Shown here piece by piece: positions 26,619-35,886 of a stretch of DNA of 64,000 nt; positions within the stretch are counted from its first letter, which is position 1, and each line of letters begins with the position of its first letter. The stretch covers positions 1,984,001-2,048,000 of the forward strand of contig CAXXPD010000003.1 of assembly GCA_963666415.2 (NCBI GenBank), written 5' to 3'. Below the pieces are notes generated by a model. That model worked only from the letters and a program-made list of their open reading frames with translations. It was not told the DNA's origin and ran no database searches. Source of the stretch: Bin87 sp963666415. Its GTDB lineage: Bacteria; Chloroflexota; Dehalococcoidia; Lucifugimonadales; UBA3495. Both the position numbers and the translations under genes were made by a program.

Positions 26619-27326
26619 TCAGGACTTCTGGGCCCAAAACACGCAGTGGCGCATGGGCTTGTTGTCGTCAAAGTACAGCAGGCCGCCCAGTTCACCGTTC
26701 TCACCAGCTTCCACTATGTGGAGACCACATCTACCCAGGGCATCGAGTAGTTCCTGCTCTCCATACAGCTGAAAGCTACGGGAAACTCCTTCAGCCCCGT
26801 AGCCCGGGTCGACCACCGTCTCCACCCCTCGGCCAGGTTTGAACATAAGCTGCAATACGCCGCCCGGCCGCAGCACCCTCGCGAATTCACCGAGCACGAG
26901 CCCGAACACCACATCGGCAGGGATGTGCTGGACGACCGCATTGCAGAGAACTAAATCGAAACGGGCGTCCTCGAAAGGTAGCGGTTCGGATAGATCCGCC
27001 GTGCGCAACTGGTCGGCGATCTCCGGGTGGACCAGCCTCGCCACCTGGATGTTTTCGTCGACCGCATCTAGGCCGATCATGTCGTACCCGAGTTGAGACA
27101 GCAGGAATACGTCGCGCGCGCCGGCGCCGCAACCCGCGTCCAAACCCCTTCCCTATGGGACGAGTTGCGTCAGCCGCCGGTACAGGTCGCGGTCGCCCTG
27201 GAAGTTAGGATGGGAGCAATTGGTGTAGCCGTTATCCCAGAATCCCTGCGACAACTCAGCGTACCGGGCTGCGTGAGTCCGGTAAAACTCCAGCGAATCG
27301 TGCTGGTAATGAGGTTTGGCGTCCAT
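26619..27326 (-). pseudogene. Class I SAM methyltransferase interrupted by in-frame TAG
   Basis: Read from the ATG at 27326, the frame gives 57 residues (start MDAKPHYQHDSLEFYRTHAA, end RRLTQLVP) and then TAG at 27155-27153. It continues without a shift as GRGLDAGCGAGARDVFLLSQ, the SAM-binding motif I. Later motifs (FDLVLCNAVVQHIPADVV, RVLRPGGVLQLMFKPGRGV) are intact to the stop at 26619. The stop falls exactly before motif I, where a lysine or arginine is usual. So it is either a recent nonsense mutation or a sequencing error; a downstream TTG at 27143 could give a truncated product. The target molecule is unknown. Confidence 0.85.
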
Positions 27327-27580
27327 AAACCGGGAGCCTCCCGGGGAAGGTGTGAGTCCAGGAGTTAACCGACGACTCCAAAAAGAACGACTCCATCTCT
27401 GCCAGGGAATGGAGACTGATCATTCCTGCTGGGATGGAGATTCTAATCCGCTATGTCAGTGCTTTCAATAACCTGACTCCTGGACCTGATTCCAGAATCG
27501 GAACAACGATGCGACGTTATGTCAGACGACCAGACCCGGCCGGCGTTAGTACCACCAATTGCCGGAACGCAACAGTGGAG

Positions 27581-29470
27581 CTAGAAAGCTGGCCGGAAAC
27601 TGGAGTGGTTTTGGCCAAGGGTTATACTCCGGGCAATCGAGGCTAACGGAGCAGAGCAATGCTGGGCAAGCGTTCGGACCAAAAGGGCCTTTGGGAAGCG
27701 GACCGGTTGTATCTGGACTACGTGGGCCAGGACACCTTCTACGGCTTGCTGGCCCCACTGCGGGGCCAGTTGTTCCGCGATGACGATTTCGCCGAGATCT
27801 ACTGTCCGGACAATGGCCGGGACAGCGTGCCGCCCAGCCTGCTGGCCACGGCGCTGCTGCTGCAGACCTACGACCAGGTGAGCGACGCCGAGGCCAAGGC
27901 GAGGGCTGACTTCGACATCCGGTGGAAGGTGGCGTTGGGGATTGAGATTGAGGATAGACCCTTTGCCAAGAGCACGCTGCAGATGTTCCGGGCGCAGTTG
28001 ATACTGCACGACAAGGTGCGGGAGGTGTTCGAGAGCAGCCTGCGATTGGCGCGGCAGTCGGGCTACCTGAAAAAACGTGGGATGCGGGTGGCGCTGGACA
28101 CGACCTACATCCTGGGACGGGGCGCGGTGAAGGACACTTACAATCTGCTGGCGGACGGGATCGTGAAGCTGATGCGGGTCCTGGCGGCCGTGGCGAACAC
28201 CACCGTCAGGGAATGGGCCGAAGGCCAGGGGTACGACAAGTACCTGGGTTCCAGCATCAAGGGCGAGGCGGCGATTGACTGGTCGGACCGCAGAGCGCGG
28301 GCGGCGTTGCTGGCTGAGATAGTGGCCGACGCGGACCGGCTGCTGGAACTGGCGCGGCGGGCGTGGGTGGAATTGCCCGAGGACAGCGCCCAGCGGCAGA
28401 TCATAGTGGACGGGGCGGAGTTGCTGGGACAGTTGCTGCACCAGGACATCGAGCGCAAGAGCGGCGATGCTGATGCTCATGCTGATGACGGGGTGAGCCT
28501 CAGGGACGGGGTGAGCAAGGACCGGATGGTGTCGGTGCCTGACCCGGAGATGCGCCACGGGCACAAGAGCAGCCGGCGGCGCTTCAACGGACACAAGGCG
28601 GCCATCGTGGTGGACACCGACAGCCAGCTGATCACCGCCGTGGACGTGTTGCCGGGCAACGCTCCCGACAATCTGGGGGCATTGGAACTGGTGGAGCAGA
28701 GCGAAGCGAGCACCGGCTCGGTGGTGCAGGAAGCCATGGGCGACGCCGCCGATGGGGACGGCGGGATCCGCCAGACCTTCGCCGACGCGGGAAGGCAGTT
28801 GGTGGCCAAAGTGCCGGGCCGGCCCAACCGGAGCCATTTTCCCAAGGATGACTTTCACCTTGACTTGGCCGCGGGCAGTTGCACCTGTCCGGCGGGACAG
28901 GTTACCCACGCCATGGTGTCGGCGGGGAAACGGACGGATGCCGCGGGTCGGGTCTACCGATTGCAGGCCTTCCAGTTCGACGGGGCGGTATGTCGAGCAT
29001 GTCCACTGCGGTCCCAGTGCATCGCGGCCAAAGGCAGGCCGGGACGCAGAGTGCTGATCCACCCGCAGGAAGCCCTGCTGCAGGAGGCACGAGCGTTGCA
29101 GCAAAGCGCTGCCTACGACGAGTATCGAGCGCGACGGGTGCTGGTAGAGCATCGGCTGGCGCGGCTGGTCCAGCTGGGAATCCGCCAGTCCCGCTACTTC
29201 GGTAGGGTCAAAACCCGATTCCAGGTGTACTTGGCTGCCACGGTGGCCAACCTGACCCTGGTGTTGGGCAACATCGGTCTGTCAGGCGGTACCAGTGGCG
29301 GCGCAGCAGGCCACCGCGTCGTCCTCAATGATGTCCACGCTGTTGTCGCCAATACTGCGGCCAATTTGGGCGCTGTCCGGCTCGGACAACTATGGTCCCT
29401 GATTTTGCTCACCACGGCTTTACTGCCGCAACTCCACTTCCGAATCAGGGCTTTCCGGCCCGGTTTCTAG
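27581..29470 (+). mobile_element. IS1182-family element with CTAG-bounded inverted repeats
   Basis: A 1,890-bp unit. The left end reads CTAGAAAGCTGGCCGGAAA and the right end, on the other strand, CTAGAAACCGGGCCGGAAAG. Both tips carry CTAG, which is probably the duplicated palindromic target. The transposase stop codon TAG is part of the right-hand CTAG. The MITE-like repeats at 8421, 60379 and 60555 share these ends. Confidence 0.88.
27659..29470 (+). CDS. IS1182-family transposase
   Basis: A 603-residue DDE transposase of typical IS1182 length with no lesion. The N-terminal DUF772-like region reads LYLDYVGQDTFYGLLAPLRG and later SLLATALLLQTYDQVSDAEA. The catalytic core contains GMRVALDTTYILGRG near residue 140 and HKAAIVVDTDSQLITAVDVL near 310. 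The zinc-like CRACPLRSQC near residue 445 is characteristic of the family. The C-terminal LHFRIRAFRPGF is encoded by the right inverted repeat itself. GGAGCAGAGCA precedes the ATG. It should be able to act on the three related non-autonomous repeats in this window. Confidence 0.93.
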   Translation: MLGKRSDQKGLWEADRLYLDYVGQDTFYGLLAPLRGQLFRDDDFAEIYCPDNGRDSVPPSLLATALLLQTYDQVSDAEAKARADFDIRWKVALGIEIEDRPFAKSTLQMFRAQLILHDKVREVFESSLRLARQSGYLKKRGMRVALDTTYILGRGAVKDTYNLLADGIVKLMRVLAAVANTTVREWAEGQGYDKYLGSSIKGEAAIDWSDRRARAALLAEIVADADRLLELARRAWVELPEDSAQRQIIVDGAELLGQLLHQDIERKSGDADAHADDGVSLRDGVSKDRMVSVPDPEMRHGHKSSRRRFNGHKAAIVVDTDSQLITAVDVLPGNAPDNLGALELVEQSEASTGSVVQEAMGDAADGDGGIRQTFADAGRQLVAKVPGRPNRSHFPKDDFHLDLAAGSCTCPAGQVTHAMVSAGKRTDAAGRVYRLQAFQFDGAVCRACPLRSQCIAAKGRPGRRVLIHPQEALLQEARALQQSAAYDEYRARRVLVEHRLARLVQLGIRQSRYFGRVKTRFQVYLAATVANLTLVLGNIGLSGGTSGGAAGHRVVLNDVHAVVANTAANLGAVRLGQLWSLILLTTALLPQLHFRIRAFRPGF

Positions 29471-29526
29471 GCGATTGCCAAGCTCCACTGTTGCATGCGA
29501 CGCGATGTATTTCGCCCTCGTGGGCC

Positions 29527-30600
29527 CTAACTCGTGAATCGGCCGGTTATCGGTTGGTGGCCGGCGTTTTCTTCGTAAGGTTCCTCACGGTACAGGGCCA
29601 TGTCCTTCATCACCGGAATGTCCTGGATGGAGAACAGGATGGCCTCTTCAGTGGAATCGTTGGCGTGTTCGTGCCAGGCCCAGGGTGGTACCACGAAGAA
29701 GTCCCCTTCACTCCAGTCGAACCGCTGGCCGTCGATGACACTGTAGCCCTCGCCTTTGTACACCTGGTAGACGGCGCAACTGGTCTGGCGATGGGCGCGG
29801 GTGTTGATGCCAGGTCGAATCAGCTGGGCCCAGCAGGTCATGGTGCGTAGCACCGGGCCGCCGGTGGCCGGATCGCTAAACTCCATAGCCACGTCGTCGA
29901 AGGGGCTGGCGTCGACCTGCGCTAGATTCTGGAGGGCCTCGTAGGTCTTGTCCCACTTGTAGTGCCACAGCGGAGAATAGGGCAGGTTGGTATCCTCCCA
30001 AGCGGGACGGAGGGCCCCGGAGGCGAACTTTCTTTCCGACTCGGCGACGCCGACGATGGGCTGCTGATCTTCGGGATAAGCTTCGTAAAAGTTTGCACGC
30101 AGGTAACGAACCAGCGGGACATCCAGCCCGTCCAGCCAGATCATCGGATCGGAACCTTCGTTGTTGTGGTCGTGCCAGGTCCAGGACGGCGTTAGAACCA
30201 GGTCGCCCGGCTCCATGTAGCACTTGTCGCCTTCGACGGTGGTGTACGCCCCCTGCCCCTTCAGCACCCACCGGATGGCCGTGGGGGTGTGTCGGTGCGC
30301 CGGAGCGCATTCGCCAGGCAGCAGGAGTTGCAACGCCGCGGTGATGGTGTGGGTGGTTCCCCGATCCAGGCCCGGCGTCGCGAGACGCAGGGTGCGCCGT
30401 TCCACGTCGCGGTCCGGAGTAACGAGATCGCCGCTCCTCAGGACCAATGGCTCCACTTCAGCCCAACGCCAGAGGTAGGGTTCCATGACCGGCAACGGTT
30501 GCCCTTCCCCCTGCATCCAGCCCGGCTTCAGCCGGATTCGGTCGGTAGTGTCGTAATATTGCTGTGCATCTTCCACGCTTACCATATCTGGTACTGCCAC
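29527..30600 (-). CDS. Bicupin, gentisate 1,2-dioxygenase-like
   Basis: 357 residues from the GTG at 30600, which follows GAGGAGG by 7 nt; the frame is open to 30720, but that part is not family-like. It has two cupin domains. The N-terminal one has a complete-looking metal site, His102/His104 (PAHRHT) and His143 (WTWHDH). The C-terminal domain reads RAHRQTS and WAWHEH, with Gln replacing the second His, so its metal site is probably incomplete, as in gentisate dioxygenases. The reaction would be ring opening of gentisate or a hydroxy-naphthoate/salicylate analogue to a maleylpyruvate-type product using Fe(II). Carboxymuconolactone decarboxylase-like and dienelactone-hydrolase genes lie next to it on the same strand. 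Confidence 0.87.
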   Translation of the reverse strand: MAVPDMVSVEDAQQYYDTTDRIRLKPGWMQGEGQPLPVMEPYLWRWAEVEPLVLRSGDLVTPDRDVERRTLRLATPGLDRGTTHTITAALQLLLPGECAPAHRHTPTAIRWVLKGQGAYTTVEGDKCYMEPGDLVLTPSWTWHDHNNEGSDPMIWLDGLDVPLVRYLRANFYEAYPEDQQPIVGVAESERKFASGALRPAWEDTNLPYSPLWHYKWDKTYEALQNLAQVDASPFDDVAMEFSDPATGGPVLRTMTCWAQLIRPGINTRAHRQTSCAVYQVYKGEGYSVIDGQRFDWSEGDFFVVPPWAWHEHANDSTEEAILFSIQDIPVMKDMALYREEPYEENAGHQPITGRFTS

Positions 30601-30922
30601 TGGACTACCTCCTCGATAGAGTCTCAACATCGTGTTGCAGGTGTTTGTACCGGTGCTATTGGCGCGAACGCGGCTTTGTTTCTTGACCCGGATTTTAGAC
30701 CTAACTCCAAGAGATGTCATTCAAAAAGCCGGGCCCCTGGCGTTCGTCCAGCACGTTGCACCGAGCTTGCAATGCAAAAATCAGCAAGGAACTGGGTGAG
30801 GACAGAGGTTTCAAGTTGAACCCTGCGGCTCGCAACGGCGTCGCACAACAGGCCGGTCGGCGGTTCGACGAAAGGCTGCAAATTCGCACCAGCAGTCAGG
30901 CACCCTGGGGGAGCGGGTATTT

Positions 30923-31483
30923 CTATCCCACCGGCAGCACCGTTTCGGTGCGTTCGTCGGGAAGCTGCACCTCAAAGGCGTTAAGGAAGAATGCGGTTTG
31001 GGCGTAGTTTCCCATCAGCGCGGTGATCTCGACCAGATGCTGGACGCCGAACTGTTCCTGAGCGATCTGGAAAGTGGAAGTGGATACCCGGTGGTTCTTG
31101 TAGAACTCAGTGCAGAAGTTAACGATTGCGCTTTCGTCAGCGGCCATGGGTGGCAGGGGTTGTCGGTCGCGGAGCGCGTCGACCAGGGCGTCGCTGACAC
31201 CTTCCTGACGAGCCGCCGGAGCGTGGGCGTTCCAGATGTAAGGGCAATCCATGGCGCGGGCCGTCGCCAAAATCGCCAGTTCCTGTATTCGCTTCGGGAA
31301 CGTGCTTTCGAACCGCAAGTAGGCCGTCAGATGGCTGCGTCGCCGCGACATTTCCGGGCTATTTATGGTGATGGAACCAGGCCCGCCGGTTATTGACCCT
31401 CCCGTGTCCCTGGTCAACTCGTCGAACGCACCCCGGAATTCCTCGGGCACCATGTCTCGGGTAGCTACAGGTATCCTTGCCAT
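30923..31483 (-). CDS. Carboxymuconolactone decarboxylase-family protein
   Basis: 186 residues, a CMD/AhpD-like helical protein. The family helix pair appears as KRIQELAILATARAMDCPYI and WNAHAPAARQEGVSDALVDA. The CxxC redox pair of AhpD is absent (a single Cys in AMDCPYIWNAH), so peroxidase-reductant activity is unlikely; a lyase or isomerase in ring-cleavage metabolism fits the neighbours better. It sits between the dienelactone hydrolase (230 bp upstream) and the gentisate-dioxygenase-like cupin (322 bp downstream); the gaps are long enough that separate promoters are possible. The 30601-30922 gap shows no gene. Confidence 0.85.
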   Translation of the reverse strand: MARIPVATRDMVPEEFRGAFDELTRDTGGSITGGPGSITINSPEMSRRRSHLTAYLRFESTFPKRIQELAILATARAMDCPYIWNAHAPAARQEGVSDALVDALRDRQPLPPMAADESAIVNFCTEFYKNHRVSTSTFQIAQEQFGVQHLVEITALMGNYAQTAFFLNAFEVQLPDERTETVLPVG

Positions 31484-31712
31484 AATTCTCCTCGACTATT
31501 GAATTCTATTGCGCTGTGTTTGTTTCGGTGGTCTGGAATCTGGCAACGCCAAGCCCCACGCGGCCGATTGTACCATTCTCCAACACCTGGTACGGCAATG
31601 TGGCGAACTGCCGGGGTGACAGTGAACCAGCAGCCCGCAACATAAGCCCTTTTGAGTGGGCTATGCATAGTGAGTAGTGGCCTCTGAAATTGGATTCGTG
31701 CCAGCGTCCCGG

Positions 31713-32642
31713 CTAAGGTCTCAGATGCTCATCAAACCAGGCTAGGGCTTCTTGCCAGGCGGCGGTTGCGGCCTCCTGATGGTAGCGTTGCCCGGTGTCG
31801 TTGAAAAAAGCGTGGTTCGCTCCAGGATAGGTGATAACCCGGTATACCTTCCCGTTCCGCTGCAACGCCGCCTCCAATTCGGGTACTCCCGAGTTGATCC
31901 GTGCGTCTTCTTCCCCATAAATACCCAGCACGGGCGCGTTCAGGTTGGGGACTTCTTCCAAAGGCGGGGCCGAGCCATAGAAGGGAACCGCCGCCGCGAT
32001 CTCCGGGTTCCGCACCGACATCAACCAAGTCAACCCGCCACCAAAACAGAACCCAGTAACCCCGATCCGGTCTGGCATGACGTGGGAAAGCGTCTGGAGA
32101 TAATCCACGCTGGCGTGTAAGTCGGTGAGGAAATCGTCCTGTGTAATCTCCCGCAGCGCGTCCCTGGCCTGGTCGCTGTCGGCGAACGACCCCGTTCCAC
32201 CCTTTCGTGAGAGCAGGTCGACGCTCAATGCGGTATATCCCTGTAGAGCATAGCGGCGCGTAACATCTGGAAAATGGGGCTGCATCCCGCGGTTTTCGTG
32301 GATGACCAGGATGGCCGGGTTGAGCCCGCCATCTTTCGGTCGGGACAAGTAACCCATCATGGTGGTGGCCGCCGTTGCGAATTCCACCGGACCAGCCTGA
32401 ATGCGTGGATCATCCGGAGACACGGTTTCTCCCGGTCCGGGAGCGGTAACCACCGCGGACGTGGGAGTGTCGTTGCCGCAGGCCAGGCCATTCAACAGCA
32501 ATCCTCCCAACACGGCACCCCCGCCGATGACGGCCATCCGCCGTAGAAATTCCCGGCGGTCAACACGGTTATTCGACCAAATGTCGCGCCTTTCGGCCTC
32601 GTTGTCATCGGCCTCGTTGACATTGGTGTACGTCATTATCAC
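31713..32642 (-). CDS. Dienelactone hydrolase-family protein with Tat signal
   Basis: 309 residues. The N-terminal region carries a twin-arginine motif (DRREFLRRMAVIGG, Arg29-Arg30) followed by a hydrophobic stretch ending LNGLAC. It therefore looks Tat-exported and possibly lipid-anchored at Cys55. The hydrolase domain has Glu116 (HENRG), nucleophile Cys199 in GVTGFCFGGG, Asp246 (EEDARIN) and His277 (GANHAFF), the Cys-Asp-His triad of dienelactone hydrolases. Export is notable because classical dienelactone hydrolases are cytosolic. It is divergent from the GMC oxidoreductase at 32890, with a 247-bp shared promoter region. Confidence 0.9.
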   Translation of the reverse strand: MIMTYTNVNEADDNEAERRDIWSNNRVDRREFLRRMAVIGGGAVLGGLLLNGLACGNDTPTSAVVTAPGPGETVSPDDPRIQAGPVEFATAATTMMGYLSRPKDGGLNPAILVIHENRGMQPHFPDVTRRYALQGYTALSVDLLSRKGGTGSFADSDQARDALREITQDDFLTDLHASVDYLQTLSHVMPDRIGVTGFCFGGGLTWLMSVRNPEIAAAVPFYGSAPPLEEVPNLNAPVLGIYGEEDARINSGVPELEAALQRNGKVYRVITYPGANHAFFNDTGQRYHQEAATAAWQEALAWFDEHLRP

Positions 32643-32889
32643 TTCCCTCTGGTGGTTCCATGAAATCCAACGCGATTATGTTATAGGAAATCCGCAAACC
32701 AATCTTTCCACGGCTCAGGGCGAGCGGGGAGAATTTGGGGCGGGCCATCGAAAATTCCTGAGTTGGGAGACGCACCGGAAGTCGGCCATGCTGTGCGAAT
32801 CTCGGCCATTTATGGCCTGTAGAGAATTTTTGGTTATAATTCCCCATGGCAACCATTTTGATTTCGCAACTGATCGTTTAGGAGGGTCC

Positions 32890-34464
32890 ATGAAATACGA
32901 CGTCATTGTCGTTGGCGGGGGTGCGGCTGGTTCCGTGCTGGCCAGCAGGTTGGCTGAGGATGCAAACACGTCCGTGCTGTTGCTGGAAGCCGGCGCGGAT
33001 TATCCAGATCCCGCAACCCTGCCGGACGAGATAAAGTTCGGTGGCACCAGGTACGCGGAATCCCCGGACTCGGAACACAACTGGGCCCTGCGGGGAACCA
33101 TCACCGAGGAGCAGGGGGAGATCCACGTGGCCCAGGGCAAGGTGATCGGCGGTGGATCGTCGATCAATGGTCAGGCGATGCAGCGGGGATTACCCGAAGA
33201 CTTTGACTCGTGGGCCGCGCTCGGCAACGACGAGTGGTCTTATGACAAAGTGCTCCCCTTCTACCGAAAGATGGAAAATGACCACGACATCCAAGACGAC
33301 TTCCATGGAACTGACGGGCCGATGCCCGTGCGACGCCGCCAGTCAGGAGCGTTGCCCGACATCCAGAAAGCCTTCCATGCCGCCTGCCTGAAGGCGGGGT
33401 TCAGCACCGTCGAGGATACCAACGGAGCGAACCCCTCCGGCGTTGGCGTGTCGCCCACCAACAACCTGGGCGGGATCAGGATGAGCGCCGCTCTCACGCA
33501 TCTCAATCCCATGCGGCACCGTCTCAACCTTACGGTGCGGGGCGGTGTATACGTCCAGAAGATATTGTTTGAGGGTCAAAAGGCCGTCGGTGTCGAAGCC
33601 CAAAGCGGCGGCGAAGTTTTCACCGTCCAGGCCGACCGGGTTGTCCTGTGCTCCGGCGCCCTCAGGTCGCCCCAGCTGCTCATGCTGTCTGGGATAGGCC
33701 CCAAAGACCAGCTAGAGCAGTTTGGGATTCCTCTGATTCAAGAGCTTCCCGGCGTGGGACAGAATCTGTGGAACCACCTCAGCGCCCATGTAACCTACAA
33801 GGTCAAAGATGGGTCCACGCTGACCACGGAACCAGACGCACCGCACTTCAGCCTGCATTACACCTCCCAGGGGTGGAGTGAGACCAATGACATGGTGCTC
33901 AGGAGCAGCACCGTCGTCGATGAAAGGGAGGAACGGGTGCCCGGCGTTCGAACCAGGTACCGGACCGGCGACGTTGCTCCGGAACAGGCGGCACGTATAT
34001 CGTGCACGCTAGGGTTGCCCGAGGGATCGGGGTACGTCAGGTTGGCATCTGCCGACCCCTCAGTACAGCCGTCTTTCAACTATTGTTATCTGCAACATCC
34101 GGATGACATTCGGCGGGTTAGGGAAGGCCTGCGATTCGGGGTCAACATTCTGGAATCCGACGAGTTCAAAGACGTGGTGGAGTTCCGAATCAGCCCAACG
34201 GATGAAATGCTGGCCGACGACGATGCCATGGACCTCTGGATACGCCAAACCGTGGGAACCGCCAGGCACGTGTCGGGCACCTGCAAGATGGGCCCCGATT
34301 CAGACCCGATGGCGGTAGTTGACCAATACTGCCGGGTCAAGGGCGTTCAGGGGTTGTGGGTGGCGGATTCCTCGATAGTGCCGCGCATTCCCCGGTCAGG
34401 CGGTCTCCATCCCACGGCTCTTATGATTGGGGAACGTGTCGTCGAGTGGGTCGCGGCTGGTTAG
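32890..34464 (+). CDS. GMC-family FAD oxidoreductase (524 aa)
   Basis: The start is the ATG at 32890, preceded by GGAGGG; the frame is open far upstream (to 32401), but that stretch is not GMC-like. The Rossmann motif is VVGGGAAGSVLASRLAE, signature 1 lies in AQGKVIGGGSSINGQAMQRG and signature 2 in CSGALRSPQLLMLSGIGP. The active-site His is in GTARHVSGTCKMG. Where the paralogue at 21160 has ANTNAT, this protein has GLHPTA, a His in place of Asn, which still allows the His/His active site of some GMC enzymes. It is similar along its full length to the 21160 paralogue, so a duplication is likely, with possible substrate divergence. Confidence 0.92.
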   Translation: MKYDVIVVGGGAAGSVLASRLAEDANTSVLLLEAGADYPDPATLPDEIKFGGTRYAESPDSEHNWALRGTITEEQGEIHVAQGKVIGGGSSINGQAMQRGLPEDFDSWAALGNDEWSYDKVLPFYRKMENDHDIQDDFHGTDGPMPVRRRQSGALPDIQKAFHAACLKAGFSTVEDTNGANPSGVGVSPTNNLGGIRMSAALTHLNPMRHRLNLTVRGGVYVQKILFEGQKAVGVEAQSGGEVFTVQADRVVLCSGALRSPQLLMLSGIGPKDQLEQFGIPLIQELPGVGQNLWNHLSAHVTYKVKDGSTLTTEPDAPHFSLHYTSQGWSETNDMVLRSSTVVDEREERVPGVRTRYRTGDVAPEQAARISCTLGLPEGSGYVRLASADPSVQPSFNYCYLQHPDDIRRVREGLRFGVNILESDEFKDVVEFRISPTDEMLADDDAMDLWIRQTVGTARHVSGTCKMGPDSDPMAVVDQYCRVKGVQGLWVADSSIVPRIPRSGGLHPTALMIGERVVEWVAAG

Positions 34465-34796
34465 TCCCGTATCACCAGGTCTTGATTTTCTGGCTTCGGA
34501 TGGATGCCACGGCACAAAAATCCGCCCGCTGTTCTCAATGATAGCGGGCGGATCACCTCCACGGCGACGAGGCACCAACGATACGATGGCACTGACGATA
34601 CGATGGGAGAGACCGAATTTGGACGGTGTCGACTGATACCGCATGGTTTCTCCAGGTAATTCGATCCAGAATCCACGCCCCAGGCCCGGCACTGGATTTC
34701 GACCAGATTTGGAGCTAATCTGCCCGCGAATATCCAGGCTGGCACTTCGATTTGTTGAAGTCCCGTGGGTGAAGTTCACTGATTGGCGGTAATCAA
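34465..34796. other. Intergenic with an inverted repeat
   Basis: A 332-bp gap. TCCGCCCGCT (34521-34530) and AGCGGGCGGA (34543-34552) form a 10-bp stem around a 12-nt loop. On the plus strand it follows the GMC gene but lacks a downstream T-run. On the minus strand the stem is followed by TTTTT, the better terminator orientation, although no minus-strand gene enters from the right. No coding sequence is supported. Confidence 0.5.
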
Positions 34797-35777
34797 TTGA
34801 GTTTCGGGTTATGTGTCGTTGGTTGTGGCTCCTTTGCGCAGGTTTTCGCAGAGTCTATCTCCGGTATACGCGGAGAGATCGACCTGTACTTCGCCAGCCG
34901 CGAATTGGACAAAGCCAGAGACTACGCGCGCCGTTTCAACGGTTTGGACGCTTTTGGTACCTATACCGCTGCTGCCGCCGATTCTCGGGTAGAGGCGTTG
35001 TACATTTGCACACCGCATCACCTGCATCTGGAGCATGTAGCTCTTGCGACCAGTTGGGGCAAGCATGCCCTGGTCGAAAAGCCCATCGCCGGGACCCTGG
35101 AAGACGCCGAAGCGATTGTCCAGCAGGCCGAGTCAGCTGGCGTGAACCTGATGGTGGCGGAGAACTATCGTTTCTTACCCGCTGTGCGGGAAGCCAGGAA
35201 ACTGGTGGATCAGGGCCGTCTGGGGCAACTCAGGTTGGTCCAGTTGCAGGAACAGTACCCTTTTCAGCCTTCGGGGTGGCGCAACCGGACCGCCCTGAGT
35301 GGGGGAGGCGTGCTCATCGACGGAGGGATCCACAAGGTTAGCGGACTCGCCTACCTGTCGGGGCAACCCAACCAGGTGTACGCCCAGAGAGTCCTGCCCG
35401 GACAATCGGGACTCGAAGCGGAGGACGGGGTTGTGGTGATGACGCGCAACGACGATGGCGTGATCGGCCTCATCAATCACTCCTGGAGCATCGCCCCTTC
35501 GATACACCAGTCGTGGGTCTCCATTTCAGGCACGACGGCCAGCCTGTATTTTGAACTGGGACAGCCGTGGTTGAAAATACTCTATGGCAACTCGGAAACG
35601 GTGTTGGAATTGGAGAACGACACGCGCGGATTGGTTCCTATGGTCCGAGAATTCCGGCAGAGCATTCTGGAGGCCAGAGAGCCTGCGATGACTGGTCGGC
35701 AAGGGATTGCCGATCTCGCGCTGGTGCTCAAAGCGTATGAATCAATCGAGCTTGGGCTGCCGGTGCGCCTCGGCTGA
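34797..35777 (+). CDS. Gfo/Idh/MocA-family oxidoreductase
   Basis: 326 residues from a TTG; an in-frame TGA lies 27 bp upstream and no ATG is available, so TTG (34797) is the best start. The N-terminal Rossmann fold reads VVGCGSFAQVFAES. The family lysine motif is VEKPIAGTLEDAE near residue 98, and AENYRFLPAVREARKLVDQG follows near 122, with GGGVLIDGGIHKVSGLAYLS near 170 containing the usual catalytic Asp/His pair. The reaction would be NAD(P)-dependent oxidation or reduction of a sugar or cyclitol derivative. It is followed by an MFS transporter 109 bp downstream, a common sugar-uptake pairing. Confidence 0.9.
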   Translation: MSFGLCVVGCGSFAQVFAESISGIRGEIDLYFASRELDKARDYARRFNGLDAFGTYTAAAADSRVEALYICTPHHLHLEHVALATSWGKHALVEKPIAGTLEDAEAIVQQAESAGVNLMVAENYRFLPAVREARKLVDQGRLGQLRLVQLQEQYPFQPSGWRNRTALSGGGVLIDGGIHKVSGLAYLSGQPNQVYAQRVLPGQSGLEAEDGVVVMTRNDDGVIGLINHSWSIAPSIHQSWVSISGTTASLYFELGQPWLKILYGNSETVLELENDTRGLVPMVREFRQSILEAREPAMTGRQGIADLALVLKAYESIELGLPVRLG

Positions 35778-35886
35778 ACCTGAACATGCCACGATGCATC
35801 GCTACCGGATGCTGGCACGCCCTTGCCCGCATTCGACCACCCCGTTACAATCGGCGCACCGCTTATCCTCGCTATAAGGAGGCCCA

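Noticed and set aside
27581..29152. Long minus-strand frame (523 codons) opposite the IS1182 transposase
   Set aside because: It is the antisense shadow of a high-GC gene; its protein has no family-like content and the opposite strand encodes a recognisable transposase with catalytic motifs.
32401..32889. Upstream extension of the GMC oxidoreductase frame
   Set aside because: It overlaps the divergent dienelactone hydrolase gene and has no Rossmann-fold content; the ATG at 32890 has GGAGGG and the FAD motif follows at once.
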